A DNA stretch of 60,000 nt from Nematostella vectensis (taxonomy: Eukaryota > Cnidaria > Anthozoa > Actiniaria > Edwardsiidae): NCBI RefSeq assembly GCF_932526225.1, contig NC_064041.1:64001-124000 (forward strand), written 5' to 3'. Below are positions 1 through 43,801 of this stretch, piece after piece. Positions within the stretch are counted from its first letter, which is position 1, and the number at the start of each line of letters is the position of its first letter. The translations under genes were made by a program, and so were the position numbers. The notes under the pieces were generated by a model. The model did no database searches and was not told the origin of the DNA. It saw only the letters and a list, made by a program, of their open reading frames with translations.

Positions 1-86
1 CGCGGCGATTGAATTTATTCGAAGAGCGTTTACTTGCTACAATGGAACCTCAATATAGCTGACGTCTTTTAAAAAACTGTTAACAG

Positions 87-395
87 ACGTGTCGGCTTAG
101 TAGAGGTGTCGGCTTAATAAAGGTGTCGGCTTAATTGAGTTGTCGGCTTAATGAAGGTGTCGGCTTAACGGAGGTTTTGTTTTCCCATTGCATTGGGGAA
201 TTCTTGACGCGTCCGCTCTTAGATCAAACAATACTGTATGAAACCATTATAAAACCGAGACTTTCGAAAATACCTGATATATTGAGGGTGTCCGCTTTAT
301 GGATGACCGTTACATCGTAAAAATCCGCTTTATGGAGGTCCGCTCTGAAGAGGGTGTCCGCTTTATAGAGGTGCGTTATATGGAGGTTCTATTAT
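87..395. repeat. Short direct repeats upstream of gene A
   Basis: About five copies of a roughly 17-bp unit containing GTGTCGGCTTAA lie at 87-172. Related copies with GTGTCCGCTTTATGGAGG follow at 286-395. They sit 200-500 bp upstream of the gene A start codon, so they may overlap its promoter. I see no clear TATA box. The motif resembles a dispersed degenerate repeat more than a regulatory module. Confidence 0.55.
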
Positions 396-578
396 CGCTA
401 GAACTCTGTTCTCACTTGAGTTTTTATCAGGTTACGGGTGCTCGTATTCATTCGGTTTGCTCTACAAGACTTACCACCCGTTATGTCTCACAAGAGGCCA
501 TCACATCATCAATACTTTCAAATCTGTTGTAGACTAAACATGGATTTAGCTGAGTAGAAAAAAACAAGGAAATCAGAT

Positions 579-31989
<31,411 letters not shown>

Positions 31990-31999
<10 letters not shown>

Positions 32000-32195
32000 C
32001 GACAGGCTCTTGACATGTGCTCCTGTTACCCGTGACGACGGGCTCATGACGTGTATTCCTGCTACCCTTGACGACAGGCTCATGACGTGTGCTCCTGTCA
32101 CCCTTGACGACGGGCTCGTGACGTGTTCTCCTGTCATCCTTGACGACGGGCTAATGACGCGTGCTCCTGTTGCCCTTGACGACCGATATTGTCAG
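31990..32195. repeat. 36-bp tandem repeat at the end of gene A
   Basis: About five copies of a 36-bp unit containing CTTGACGACGGGCTCATGAC and GTGCTCCTGT. The first copy overlaps the stop codon of gene A. Confidence 0.85.
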
Positions 32196-32199
32196 AGAA

Positions 32200-32759
32200 A
32201 TTATGACAAAAAATTCTATACAAAGAGGATATTATATGGTCGCGCGCAAATACAAATTTTGTGTTCAAGTGTTGCTATTATCTCTAAGGGAGCACGAGAA
32301 GATAAAATTGCATTTGCAAATGACAATGTAATGTTCTGTTTATTAGATGAAATCTTTTAGGTGAAAGTTTCATACTAGTTAAAACTTGTTATCACCACAT
32401 GTTTTATAAATATGATATTAACATCGGTTGCAGTGGCGATATCAGTTGAAACATTTTGATATCACCAGTATCACACTCTATAACACGCAAAAAAGTTGTA
32501 TATTCAATCAACAGAGAATATAATAAAGAAATGTTTGCCGTTACTAAACAGAGGTAAGCTCTCATTAAAAAATGATGAACCTACTTGGTGTGTCTTAATT
32601 ATGTAATCTTTTGGAGCTAAAAAGCATGCGATCGAGTTCTTGAAATGATATTTGTTTCAGGCCTATAACGCTATCGTGTAAACTATTCTGTTTAAGAGAG
32701 GGGAAAGATGGGGATTCATTTTAGCTTATGAGTAGCGGTACTCCATTTGAGAATTATTT
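32200..32759. other. Probable 3' untranslated and flanking sequence of gene A
   Basis: AT-rich sequence with AATAAA at 32522. I see no further exon or repeat array. Confidence 0.4.
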
Positions 32760-32761
32760 AT

Positions 32762-32848
<87 letters not shown>

Positions 32849-32855
32849 CATCATC

Positions 32856-32896
<41 letters not shown>
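32760..32896. repeat. (TAA)n microsatellite, 3' tail of a retrotransposon
   Basis: Nearly pure (TAA)n with a short CATCATCAT interruption near 32849. It abuts the 3' side of the minus-strand reverse transcriptase remnant, as expected for a non-LTR element ending in a microsatellite. Confidence 0.85.
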
Positions 32897-32900
32897 TACT

Positions 32901-33861
32901 TTACGCAATATTACTGAAATCGCACACTAACAAAATTATTAAACCTGTCTGTAATTCCTTGAAACCTATCGGTACGCATATAGCCAGTAGCCAGAGCCGG
33001 AGTGAGTAGCTATGGTTGACTTCTGTAGCTTTAGGAATGATATAGTTTAGAGGAGGCGATATCTTCCCTTTGGTGACAAAACTCTCACAGAGGCTATCAC
33101 GACGAGCAGATAAGGACATGAGCCCTGCATTGGTAAGAGCCGTGCAATAATCAGTATGCGTGAAAATAATGCGCATCGCTCTCCTTTGCACCGCTTCCAG
33201 CAAATCTGATACGAAAACTGGTAGACCTGCCCACACTGGTGCTGCATATTCTAGTACCGATCTTATCAACGCACAGTATATGCGGACTAAGTCATTAGAC
33301 TGAACACCTGATTTTTTTTAGTGATCTTAAGGCATATAACCGTTTGCTGGCCTTCTTATTAACGTACTCTACATGCACGTTCCACGTGAGGTCACTACTC
33401 AAGTGGACTCCAAGGATCTTGTAACTATCCACTCTCTTTCTAGGTAAATCAGAAATATACAACTCCCCAGGGAGGGATGGCTGGTATTGAAGGAAGCTAA
33501 CACTTAGTTCTCTGCATTTCTTCGGGTTAAGTCGCATGCCACGACTGGACGCAAAGTTACTAATGTCATTTTAGACTACTTGTAGGTAGCTAGGACTATA
33601 ACGCGGGATTACCTCAAATACGGTTGTGTCATCTACATATTTTATACGTGCTGGCCATTGTGCCACTAGCTTGTTTACTAATATCGCGAACAACAGAGGT
33701 GCTAGCTTAGTTCCCTGAGGGATTACCCCATTAGGGGACACAGGCAAAGACAATGAGCTTCCTATTCTTACGCGCTGTGACATATCCGTTAAGAAAGAAA
33801 AAACCCATCTAGTTATAACAGGATGGACATCTAGTGAATGCATTTCGTTCAGCATCAGCAT
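32901..33861 (-). mobile_element. CR1-like non-LTR retrotransposon, 5'-truncated and broken reverse transcriptase
   Basis: Three adjacent minus-strand frames give one decayed protein in order. 33861-33571 has GVIPQGTKLAPLLFAILVNK and the catalytic KYVDDTT (the YxDD box, here YVDD). 33537-33295 has LNPKKCRELSVSF and YKILGVHLSSDLTWNVHV. 33269-32901 has RSVLEYAAPVWAGLP and LEAVQRRAMRII. Frame breaks at about 33560 and 33290 make it inactive. The N-terminal half is missing: at 33866 the sequence changes abruptly to the 27-bp array, the usual 5' truncation. The family is identified from the RT motifs; CR1/L2-type is inference. Confidence 0.88.
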
Positions 33862-33865
33862 TTCC

Positions 33866-34467
33866 CCGAATCATAACATAATTATAGCTAAAACATATAT
33901 AACATGATTATAACTCAAAGATATCATAACATGATTATAACTTAAAGATATCATAACATGATTATAACTAAAATATATCTTAACATCATTATAACTAGAA
34001 AGATATCATAACATCATTATAGCTAAAAGATATCATAACATCATTATAACTAAAAGATATCATAACATTATTATAACTAAAAGATATCATAACATGATAA
34101 TAACTAAAAGATATCATAACATCATTATAACTAAAAGAAATCATAACATTAAAACTAAAAGATATCATAACATCATTATAACTAAAAGATAACATTGCAT
34201 CATTATAGCTGAAAGATATCTTATCATCATTATAACTAAAAGATATCATAACATGATTAAAACTAAAAGATATCATACCATCATTATAACTAAAAGCATC
34301 ATTTTAACTAAAGGTATCATAACATCATTATAACAAAAATATATCATAGCATCATTATAGCTGAAAGATATCATATCGTCATTATAACTAATAGGTATCA
34401 TAACATCATTATAACTAAATGATATCATAACATCATTATATTTAAAAGATATCATACCATCCTTATA
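33866..34467. repeat. 27-bp minisatellite, left part
   Basis: About 22 copies of a 27-bp unit, AACTAAAAGATATCATAACA then TCATTAT. It is interrupted at 34468 by an insertion and resumes at 35848. The antisense NDVMISFSY frame is an artefact. Confidence 0.9.
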
Positions 34468-35629
34468 GCGGGGCCAGCGCGGCCGCAGGCCGCGCGCGGA
34501 GCTCCATAGGTATAGAGATATGGTAAGCTATGCGACTTGGTTTTGTGGTCATCGCGCGGTTACCGTGTGGTGTCACAAATCAGCCAGCCAGCCAGTAATC
34601 CAGCCGCGCAACTCTCAGGCCCCTTTATTAGATCAAAGTACTTAAATTATATAAAGATAACAACAAACTTGTGCTTTTTCATTAATAAATTTGTAAAGAA
34701 AACAGTTTTATATCAATCCTAAAGGTAATAGGGAAAAGGAAAAATACTTAGGAAAGTGCTCAGTCAAGTTATTATTGCATTATTGTTATAAATGTTTTAG
34801 AATAGAGTAACATGTTTTTCAAATAGAGTCACATTTCTCCCTTTTCTTCGCTCCCCATTGACTTTTTGTTTATTTTCATATTTATTCCTCTCTGCCCCGA
34901 ACATAGATCAATGAACATGGTTTGGTTTGAAATTAGAAACTTTCAGTAATTTAGGATTTGCCTCCATTGCATTCATTTTTTAGTAGCCTGTATGAGTGGA
35001 TCCAAAGTTTCTAAAAATAAGGCCAAAAGGTGGGTGCACCAATACGTAATGCATGTCAGGAGGTACATTTGTGGAGTTTAATTTTAACACATCCTTCTGA
35101 ATAATCAGTTGCAGTACGTGAAAACTACATTATGGCATCTAATTCTTTGGAATACTGTTACATCCTTGATATATTCTTCACAAGGTCAAAGCTTGTTAGA
35201 ATGCTATTTTGATAATAAACAAAATATAGATAGTGGAGTTAAATAAGAGGGAAAATAAGAGTTGACCATTAGACTCAACTAAGACACCTAAAGTTTGACA
35301 GCCTTTTTCTTACCAAGGTTTAGTATTTGTTAACTTTCATACTGCATATAAAATATTATTAAATGAGTGCTTGCTTGATACATTTGTAGGGGCCAATGCA
35401 ACAGACCCATACCGAGGATTTTTCTTGGTGGGGTGAGAAATAAAAAAAAAGTGGACCTTATATTTCCCGGGGGGGGGGGGGGGGGGGAGTTCTCTAATAA
35501 AAATCTGACCGTGCCTTTGCAGTATTTCCAGGGGGATTTAATCTCGGATTTGGCTACATACCAGAGTGAGTTTGGTCTAAAGATAATAGCACCTCTATTG
35601 AGAACCGAAAGTGTTCCTTTCGCCGTTGT

Positions 35630-35660
<31 letters not shown>

Positions 35661-35847
35661 TGCGTTCGCACCCCTCCTAGGTGGGCCTTTACAATCCATA
35701 AAGACATGGTAGTAAAAAAAATGACTTTTTTAATCTCATTAAAAAACATTTTAAAGACACCTAGATCCCCCTAAATTACCCCTATCAGTCAACACAAAAA
35801 GGTATCAAATGCTGGCTCCACCTTTAGGCAGTGCCTAAATCTATATA
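34468..35847. mobile_element. Insertion of about 1.38 kb splitting the 27-bp array
   Basis: The same array lies on both sides, so this block was inserted or assembled within it. It starts with a GC-rich stretch (GCGGGGCCAGCGCGGCCGCA) unlike its surroundings. Near 35398-35690 it includes a degraded relative of the 2022-2325 MITE. It ends with the dispersed motif CTTTAGGCAGTGCCTAAATC (35824-35843). No terminal repeats or target duplication are clear, so it may be composite. Confidence 0.55.
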
Positions 35848-36030
35848 TTAACTAAAAGATATCATAACATCATTATAGCTTACAGATATCATAACATCAT
35901 TATAACTAAAAGATATCATAAAATCGTTATAACTTAAAGATATCGTAACATCATTATAACTAAAAGATATCATATCATCATTATAGCTTACAGATATTAT
36001 AACATCATTATAACTAAAACATATATATGT
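35848..36030. repeat. 27-bp minisatellite, right part
   Basis: About six to seven copies of the same unit as 33866-34467, with TAGCTTACAG variants. Confidence 0.88.
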
Positions 36031-36872
36031 TATTTACCAGCTGGGAGGCACGTATCGTGAAATACCGTGATCGAGGTCTTGAAAATACTGACCGAGGCCG
36101 ATGGCCATATTAATTTTTTCCTCAATAGATTTTCCAACTTTGTTTGCCATACGGTCTTATGGTTGCACGAGGCAACGTGAATGTTCGTGAAGATTTTATT
36201 CGCTCATGATCATTCAATAAACTCCATTTTGTATTTCCAGACAACGCTTTTAATCCTCCAGAAATATAGAACCCCCAAAGAAGACATTCTCTGAGTTTTG
36301 ACCAACAATTTTGTAAAATAATTTAGTTCAAATTGATACGTCGTTCTCAACTCGAATTCATCGTAGAAATGTTTTCTTTCGCTTTAAATCCTCCACAGAC
36401 GATAAGAAAAACGTATACGTTAAGCTGATTATGCAGATAAGTTCATTGAGTAATTTGTCGTTTTTTTTCATATAAAGAGACGATTTGCTGCCTTTTCTTA
36501 TCCCAAATAAACTTTCAGCAAACTTGAAATTCTCGCGCGCGTTGCAAAATCATTATGGCGAAAAAATTGTCAAAACACAGGGAGTTTGAAGCCGATTTTC
36601 CGTAAAGTCGTCGATTCTAGATAAAATGACAAATAAAATGCCGTTTTAGTATGAATATCTCTAACCTCGGGAGTAAAAATCAAGTTTTCGATGGCCATTT
36701 TACAAATCAACTCACAATTTCGAGCTTTGGAGGTGAGCGGTCCGGTATCGCGGGGTCCGGATCGTAGGATACCGGACCTCACGAGAGCTAATCAGAGCGC
36801 GCGATTTGATGGATCCCTGACCCCGAAAAAAAAATAAATCAAAATATCATTACTGCGCAAAGATATCATAAC
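36031..36872. other. Intergenic sequence, no supported gene
   Basis: Mostly non-repetitive. 36720-36820 has GTCCGGTATCGCGGGGTCCG, repeated in part and reversed, and GCTAATCAGAGCGCGCGATT, which looks like part of a dispersed element. 36841-36872 is a first, partial copy of the 43-bp unit. Confidence 0.4.
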
Positions 36873-37100
36873 ATTATTTATTCATTTGTTGGTTGGTTTG
36901 TTTGTTTATTTATTTGCAATATTTAAGAAGGCCACCCAATTCAGCAAAGCTGGTTTAAATGGGGACAAAAAATAATACAGAAAAATATACGATAAGCTAC
37001 AATACATTACATAACAGGTTACAAGTATTTGCATGGAGCTTAGTTTCATAGGTATTGTTTGAGTTTAGACTTGAAATGAGGAAGAGAAGTTATAGAACAT
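36873..37100 (-). mobile_element. 3' end of a non-LTR retrotransposon (minus strand)
   Basis: Read on the minus strand it has a 3' UTR-like segment (GTCCCCATTTAAACCAGCTT, GGTGGCCTTCTTAAATATTG) ending in an AAATAAATAAACAAACAAAC tail. It splits the 43-bp array: one partial unit lies before it and the rest after it. The family is inferred from the tail and layout. Confidence 0.5.
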
Positions 37101-37104
37101 ATAT

Positions 37105-38268
37105 CGTTCCATCATAACATCATTTTATTATAACATCATCACTGCGCAGTGATATCATAACATCATTTTATTATAACATCATCACTGCGCAGTGATATCA
37201 TAACATCATTTTATTATAACATCATCACTGCGCAGTGATATCATAACATCATTTTATTATAACATCATAACTGCGCAGTGATATAATAACATCATTTTAT
37301 TATAACATCATCACTGCGCAGTGATATCATAACATCATTTTATTATAACATCATCACTGCGCAGTGATATCATAACATCATTTTATTATAACATCATCAC
37401 TGCGCAGTGATATCATAACATCATTTTATTATAACATCATAACTGCGCAGTGATATAATAACATCATTTTATTATAACATCATCACTGCGCAGTGATATC
37501 ATAACATCATTTTATTATAACATCATCACTGCGCAGTGATATCATAACATCATTTTATTATAACATCATCACTGCGCAGTGATATCATAACATCATTTTA
37601 TTATAACATCATCACTGCGCAGTGATATAATAACATCATTTTATTATAACATCATCACTGCGCAGTGATATCATAACATCATTTTATTATAACATCATCA
37701 CGGCGCAGTGATATCATAACATCATTTTATTATAACATCATCACTGCGCAGTGATATCATAACATCATTTTATTATAACATAATCACTGAGCAGTGATAT
37801 CATAACATCATTTTATTATAACATCATCACTGCGCAGTGATATCATAACATCATTTTATTATAACATCATCACTGCGCAGTGATATCATAACATCATTTT
37901 ATTATAACATCATCACTGCGCAGTGATATCATAACATCATTTTATTATAACATCATCACTGCGCAGTGAAATCATAACATCATTTTATTATAACATCATC
38001 ACTGCGCAGTGATATCATAACATCATTTTATTATAACATCATCACTGCGCAGTGATATAATAACATCATTTTATTATAACATCATAACTGCGCAGTGATA
38101 TCATAACATCATTTTATTATAACATCATCACTGCGCAGTGATATCATAACATCATTTTATTATAACATCATCACTGCGCAGTGATATCATAACATCATTT
38201 TATTATAACATCATCACTGCGCAGTGATATAATAACATCATTCTATTATAACATCATCACTGCGCAGT
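37105..38268. repeat. 43-bp satellite with a palindrome in each unit
   Basis: About 27 copies of a 43-bp unit. Each carries the perfect palindrome ATCACTGCGCAGTGAT and the module GATATCATAACATCATT. The module is shared with the 27-bp arrays at 33866 and 35848. Copies are highly uniform (ATAATAAC and CATAACTG are the main variants). Confidence 0.94.
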
Positions 38269-38517
38269 GGGCGGAGGGTAGCAGCAATTCTGATTTTGAC
38301 AAAATCAAGATTATTTCGAAGCAAATACTTCATAAAATACTATAATCCCGATTCGTGATCGCTTATTGCCTCACCCGCGTTTCTTGACAGGGAGAATGCA
38401 TTATAAACATAACATGAAGTACCAGCGTTTCTTCAAAAAATATGATTATTTTTATGGCGTCATCAATGACGGCACACAACACGATTCTGTTTCGGCCCCT
38501 TTGACACTAACATGACG

Positions 38518-39135
38518 TCAGCTATTGGGAGCTCATTGGGTCCGAGGTCTCCGCTATTGGGAAGTTTATCGGAGAGGAATTAAAATCTATTGGGAGCTTG
38601 TCGGAGCAGAGATCTCAGCTATTGGGAGCTTGTCGGAGCGGAGATCTCAGCTATTGGGAGCTTGTCTGAGTGGGAGCCTCAGCTATTGGGAGCTTGTGAA
38701 AGTGGGGGTCTAAGCTATTGGGAGTGTGGAAGTGGGGGTCTAAGCTATTGGGAGCGTGAGGAAGTGGGGGTCTAAGCTAGTAGGAGCGTGTAACAGTGGG
38801 GGTCTAATCTATTGGGAGTGTGAGGAAGTGGGGGTCTAAGCTATTGGGAGCGTGAGGAAGTGGGGGTCTAAGCTAGTAGGAGAGTGTAACAGTGGGGGTC
38901 TAAGCTATTGGGAGTGTGAGGAAGTGGGGGTCTAAGCTATTGGGAGCGTGAGAAAGTGGGGGTCTAAGCTAGTAGGAGCGTGTAACAGTGGGGGACCAAG
39001 CTATTGGGAGCTCATCGGGGCGGGGGTCTCATTTAGTAGGAGCTCATCTGGGCGGGGATCTCATTGAGTAGGAGCTCATCGGGCTCTTATTTATTGGGAA
39101 CGTATCGGAGCGGGAGTCTCACCTATTGGGAGCGG
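38518..39135. repeat. 32-bp minisatellite
   Basis: About 19 copies of a 32-bp unit with AGCTATTGGGAGCGTGAGGA and AGTGGGGGTCTA. Divergent early copies carry GGAGCGGAGATCTC. Confidence 0.9.
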
Positions 39136-39719
39136 GTCGGAAATGGAAAAGGGTTTGGAGGTTTGGTAGTAATTTTTTTTTTGGACTCTATTTTTTTTCT
39201 ATAAACATCCCAAAAATGTTTTTTTTTTTCATGAGTGTCTTTCAATTCAAAATGCTGTACGGGTTCTTACATGAATAGATATTAGTAAAAATATTACCTA
39301 TTATAAATTGTTATTCTTGTTTGGATAATTAACAGCAGGATACTCGGCGTCCATGAGAATCAAACTGAAGTACCTATTTTTATCATGGTCATGAACAATA
39401 TAACTTTCTTTCTCTTAACTTCTTACATATTTCTGTCATTAGCCTAAAAAAGTGTCCTTTACTTTTGGGGGGATAACGACTATCGAGTATTAGTATTAGT
39501 ATCTTGTAAGGGAAAATTTTCGATATCGTGCATCTAGTATCGAGCATCGGACATCGAGTATCTGGTATCTTGCTTGGAAAATCCATACCACCTTAGTTAA
39601 CTTTTTCTACCGGATGAGGCATCGAGTAATCTCTGGCAGTATCCATTTTTACCGTTTTGCAACAGTTCGGCGGACAGAAATGTAGACAATGTGTTGTACA
39701 TTGAACTGGACAACCTACA
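39136..39719. other. Intergenic spacer, no supported gene
   Basis: Contains poly-T runs and a short run of ATCGAG/GTATC repeats (39480-39590). No exon was recognised. Confidence 0.4.
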
Positions 39720-42700
39720 AAACACAGGCAAAACTGTCTTAAAAAAAAACAGGCAACACTTTCTTATAAAATACAGGCAACCTTTTCCTATAAAACACAG
39801 GCAACACTTTCTTATAAAACACAGGCAACACTGTCTTATAAAACACAGGCAACACTGTCTTATAAAACACAGGCAACACTGTCTTATAAAACACAGGCAA
39901 CACTGTCTTATAAAACACAGGCAACACTGTCTTACAAAACACAGGCAATACTTTCTTATAAAACACAGGCAACACTGTCTTAAAAAACACAAGCAACACT
40001 TTCTTATAAAACACAGGCAACACTGCCTTACAAAACACAGGCAACACTGTCTTAAAAAACACAAGCAACACTTTCTTATAAAACACAGGCAACACTGTCT
40101 TAAAAAAACACAGGCAACACTGTCTTACAAAACACAGGCAACGCTGTCTTATAAAACACAGGCAACACTTTCTTATAAAACACAGGCAACACTGTCTTAT
40201 AAAACACAGGCAACACTGTCTTACAAAACACAGGCAACACTGTCTTATAAAACACAAGCAACACTTTCTTATAAAACACAGGCAACACTGTCTTACAAAA
40301 CACAGGCAACACTGTCTTACAAAACACAGGCAACACTGTCTTACAAAACACAAGCAACACTGTCTTACAAAACACAGGCAACACTGTCTTATAAAACACA
40401 GGCAACACTGTCTTATAAAACACAGGCAACACTGTCTTATAAAACACAGGCAACACTGTCTTACAAAACACAAGCAACACTGTCTTAAAAAACACAAGCA
40501 ACACTGTCTTAAAAAACACAGGCAACACTGTCTTACAAAACACAGGCAACGCTGTCTTAAAAAACACAGGCAACACTTTCTTATAAAACACAGGCAACAC
40601 TGTCTTACAAAACACAAGCAACACTGTCTTACAAAACACAGGCAACACTTTCTTATAAAACACAGGCAGCACTGTCTTACAAAACACAAGCAACACTGCC
40701 TTACAAAACACAGGCAACACTGTCTTACAAAACACAGGCAACACTGTCTTACAAAACACAGGCAACACTTTCTTATAAAACACAGGCAACACTGTCTTAA
40801 AAAACACAGGCAACACTGTCTTACAAAACACAGGCAACACTGTCTTACAAAACACAGGCAACACTGTCTTACAAAACACAGGCAACACTGTCTTACAAAA
40901 CACAGGCAACACTGTCTTACAAAACACAGGCAATACTTTCTTATAAAACACAGGCAACACTGTCTTATAAAACACAGGCAACACTGTCTTATAAAACACA
41001 GGCAACACTGTCTTACAAAACACAGGCAACACTGTCTTACAAAACACAAGAAACACTGTCTTACAAAACACAGGCAACACTGTCTTACAAAACACAGGCA
41101 ACACTGTCTTACAAAACACAGGCAACACTGTCTTATAAAACACAGGCAACACTGTCTTACAAAACACAGGCAATACTTTCTTGTAAAACACAGGCAACAC
41201 TGTCTTATAAAACACAGGCAACACTGTCTTATAAAACACAGGCAACACTGTCTTACAAAACACAGGCAACACTGTCTTACAAAACACAAGAAACACTGTC
41301 TTACAAAACACAGGCAACACTTTCTTACAAAACACAGGCAATACTTTCTTATAAAACACAGGCAACACTGTCTTAAAAAACACAGGCAACACTTTCTTAT
41401 AAAACACAGGCAACACTGTCTTATAAAACACAGGCAACACTGTCTTAAAAAAACACAGGCAACACTGTCTTACAAAAACACAGGCAACACTGTCTTACAA
41501 AACACAGGCAACACTTTCTTATAAAACACAGGCAACACTTTCTTATAAAACACAGGCAACACTGTCTTACAAAACACAGGCAACACTGTCTTACAAAACA
41601 CAGGCAACACTGTCTTACAAAACACAAGCAACACTGTCTTACAAAACACAGGCAACACTGTCTTATAAAACACAGGCAACACTGTCTTACAAAACACAGG
41701 CAACACTGTCTTACAAAACACAAGCAACACTGTCTTAAAAAACACAAGCAACACTGTCTTAAAAAACACAGGCAACACTGTCTTACAAAACACAGGCAAC
41801 GCTGTCTTAAAAAACACAGGCAACACTTTCTTATAAAACACAGGCAACACTGTCTTACAAAACACAAGCAACACTGTCTTACAAAACACAGGCAACACTT
41901 TCTTATAAAACACAGGCAGCACTGTCTTACAAAACACAAGCAACACTGCCTTACAAAACACAGGCAACACTGTCTTACAAAACACAGGCAACACTGTCTT
42001 ACAAAACACAGGCAACACTTTCTTATAAAACACAGGCAACACTGTCTTAAAAAACACAGGCAACACTGTCTTACAAAACACAGGCAACACTGTCTTACAA
42101 AACACAGGCAACACTGTCTTACAAAACACAGGCAACACTGTCTTACAAAACACAGGCAATACTGTCTTATAAAACACAGGCAACACTGTCTTATAAAACA
42201 CAGGCAACACTGTCTTACAAAACACAGGCAACACTGTCTTACAAAACACAAGCAACACTGTCTTAAAAAACACAAGCAACACTGTCTTAAAAAACACAGG
42301 CAACACTGTCTTACAAAACACAGGCAACGCTGTCTTAAAAAACACAGGCAACACTTTCTTATAAAACACAGGCAACACTGTCTTACAAAACACAAGCAAC
42401 ACTGTCTTACAAAACACAGGCAACACTTTCTTATAAAACACAGGCAGCACTGTCTTACAAAACACAGGCAACACTGTCTTACAAAACACAGGCAATACTT
42501 TCTTATAAAACACAGGCAACACTGTCTTAAAAAACACAGGCAACACTTTCTTATAAAACACAGGCAACACTGTCTTATAAAACACAGGCAACACTGTCTT
42601 AAAAAAACACAGGCAACACTGTCTTACAAAAACACAGGCAACACTGTCTTACAAAACACAGGCAACACTTTCTTATAAAACACAGGCAACACTTTCTTAT

Positions 42701-43577
42701 AAAACACAGGCAACACTGTCTTACAAAACACAGGCAACACTGTCTTACAAAACACAGGCAACACTGTCTTACAAAACACAAGCAACACTGTCTTACAAAA
42801 CACAGGCAACACTGTCTTATAAAACACAGGCAACACTGTCTTACAAAACACAGGCAACACTGTCTTACAAAACACAAGAAACACTGTCTTAAAAAACACA
42901 AGCAACACTGTCTTAAAAAACACAGGCAACACTGTCTTACAAAACACAGGCAACGCTGTCTTAAAAAACACAGGCAACACTTTCTTATAAAACACAGGCA
43001 ACACTGTCTTACAAAACACAAGCAACACTGTCTTACAAAACACAGGCAACACTTTCTTATAAAACACAGGCAGCACTGTCTTACAAAACACAAGCAACAC
43101 TGCCTTGCAAAACACAGGCAACACTGTCTTACAAAACACAGGCAACACTGTCTTACAAAACACAGGCAACACTTTCTTATAAAACACAGGCAACACTGTC
43201 TTAAAAAACACAGGCAACACTGTCTTACAAAACACAGGCAACACTGTCTTACAAAACACAGGCAACACTGTCTTACAAAACACAGGCAACACTGTCTTAC
43301 AAAACACAGGCAACACTGTCTTATAAAACACAGGCAACACTGTCTTACAAAACACAGGCAATACTTTCTTATAAAACACAGGCAACACTGTCTTATAAAA
43401 CACAGGCAACACTGTCTTATAAAACACAGGCAATACTTTCTTATAAAACACAGGCAACACTGTCTTAAAAAACACAGGCAACACTTTCTTATAAAACACA
43501 GGCAACACTGTCTTATAAAACACAGGCAACACTTTCTTATAAAACACAGGCAACACTGTCTTAAAAAACACAGGCAA
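39720..43577. repeat. 24-bp minisatellite, about 160 copies
   Basis: Unit AAAACACAGGCAACACTGTC plus TTAC, TTAT or TTAA. Large internal blocks are repeated: about 40480-41130 recurs around 41720-42250 and 42240-42760. The 24-bp length equals eight stop-free codons in several frames, so very long frames (CFVRQCCL, VFYKTVLP, KHRQHCLI) appear on both strands. The array starts about 43 nt downstream of the last recognised donor of gene B and lies in or after its 3' region. Confidence 0.95.
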
Positions 43578-43620
43578 CTGAATCGTTTGATACACTGGCT
43601 TCCCAGGCTATCTGATGTAC

Positions 43621-43801
43621 CGGTTGGTGTTGGCGCTGCCGGGGGATGGTAGTGGTAATGGACGTGTAATGATGGCTGCTCTGAAAACGGAAACAGGTCA
43701 CTTTAGTCATCAGTCAGGAAGTGACCTATATTTATTTTATTTTATTGTATTTTTAAACTTACCTGTGGTAGGAGGGTAAGACGGTGAAGGAGGTTTAACA
43801 C
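43621..43801 (-). CDS. Gene B exons 10-11 (43801-43763, 43680-43621): Pro/His-rich end
   Basis: Exon 10 (39 bp; TTCTCCAG/GGTAAGT) encodes [12 protein letters not shown]. Exon 11 (from CGTTTTCAG) encodes [20 protein letters not shown] and then has a phase-1 donor G|GTACAT at 43620. If that donor is not used, the frame stays open without a stop into the 24-bp array as Cys-rich octapeptides (CFIRKCCL, CFVRQCCL) for about 360 codons, to about 42599. I consider the spliced form likelier, with the true last exon not found. Confidence 0.6.

Noticed and set aside
39739-43595. Several 160-516-codon Cys-rich or VFYKTVLP frames on both strands
   Set aside because: The 24-bp unit is stop-free in several frames on both strands. 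Only the entry from gene B exon 11 has a possible route to translation, and it is doubtful.
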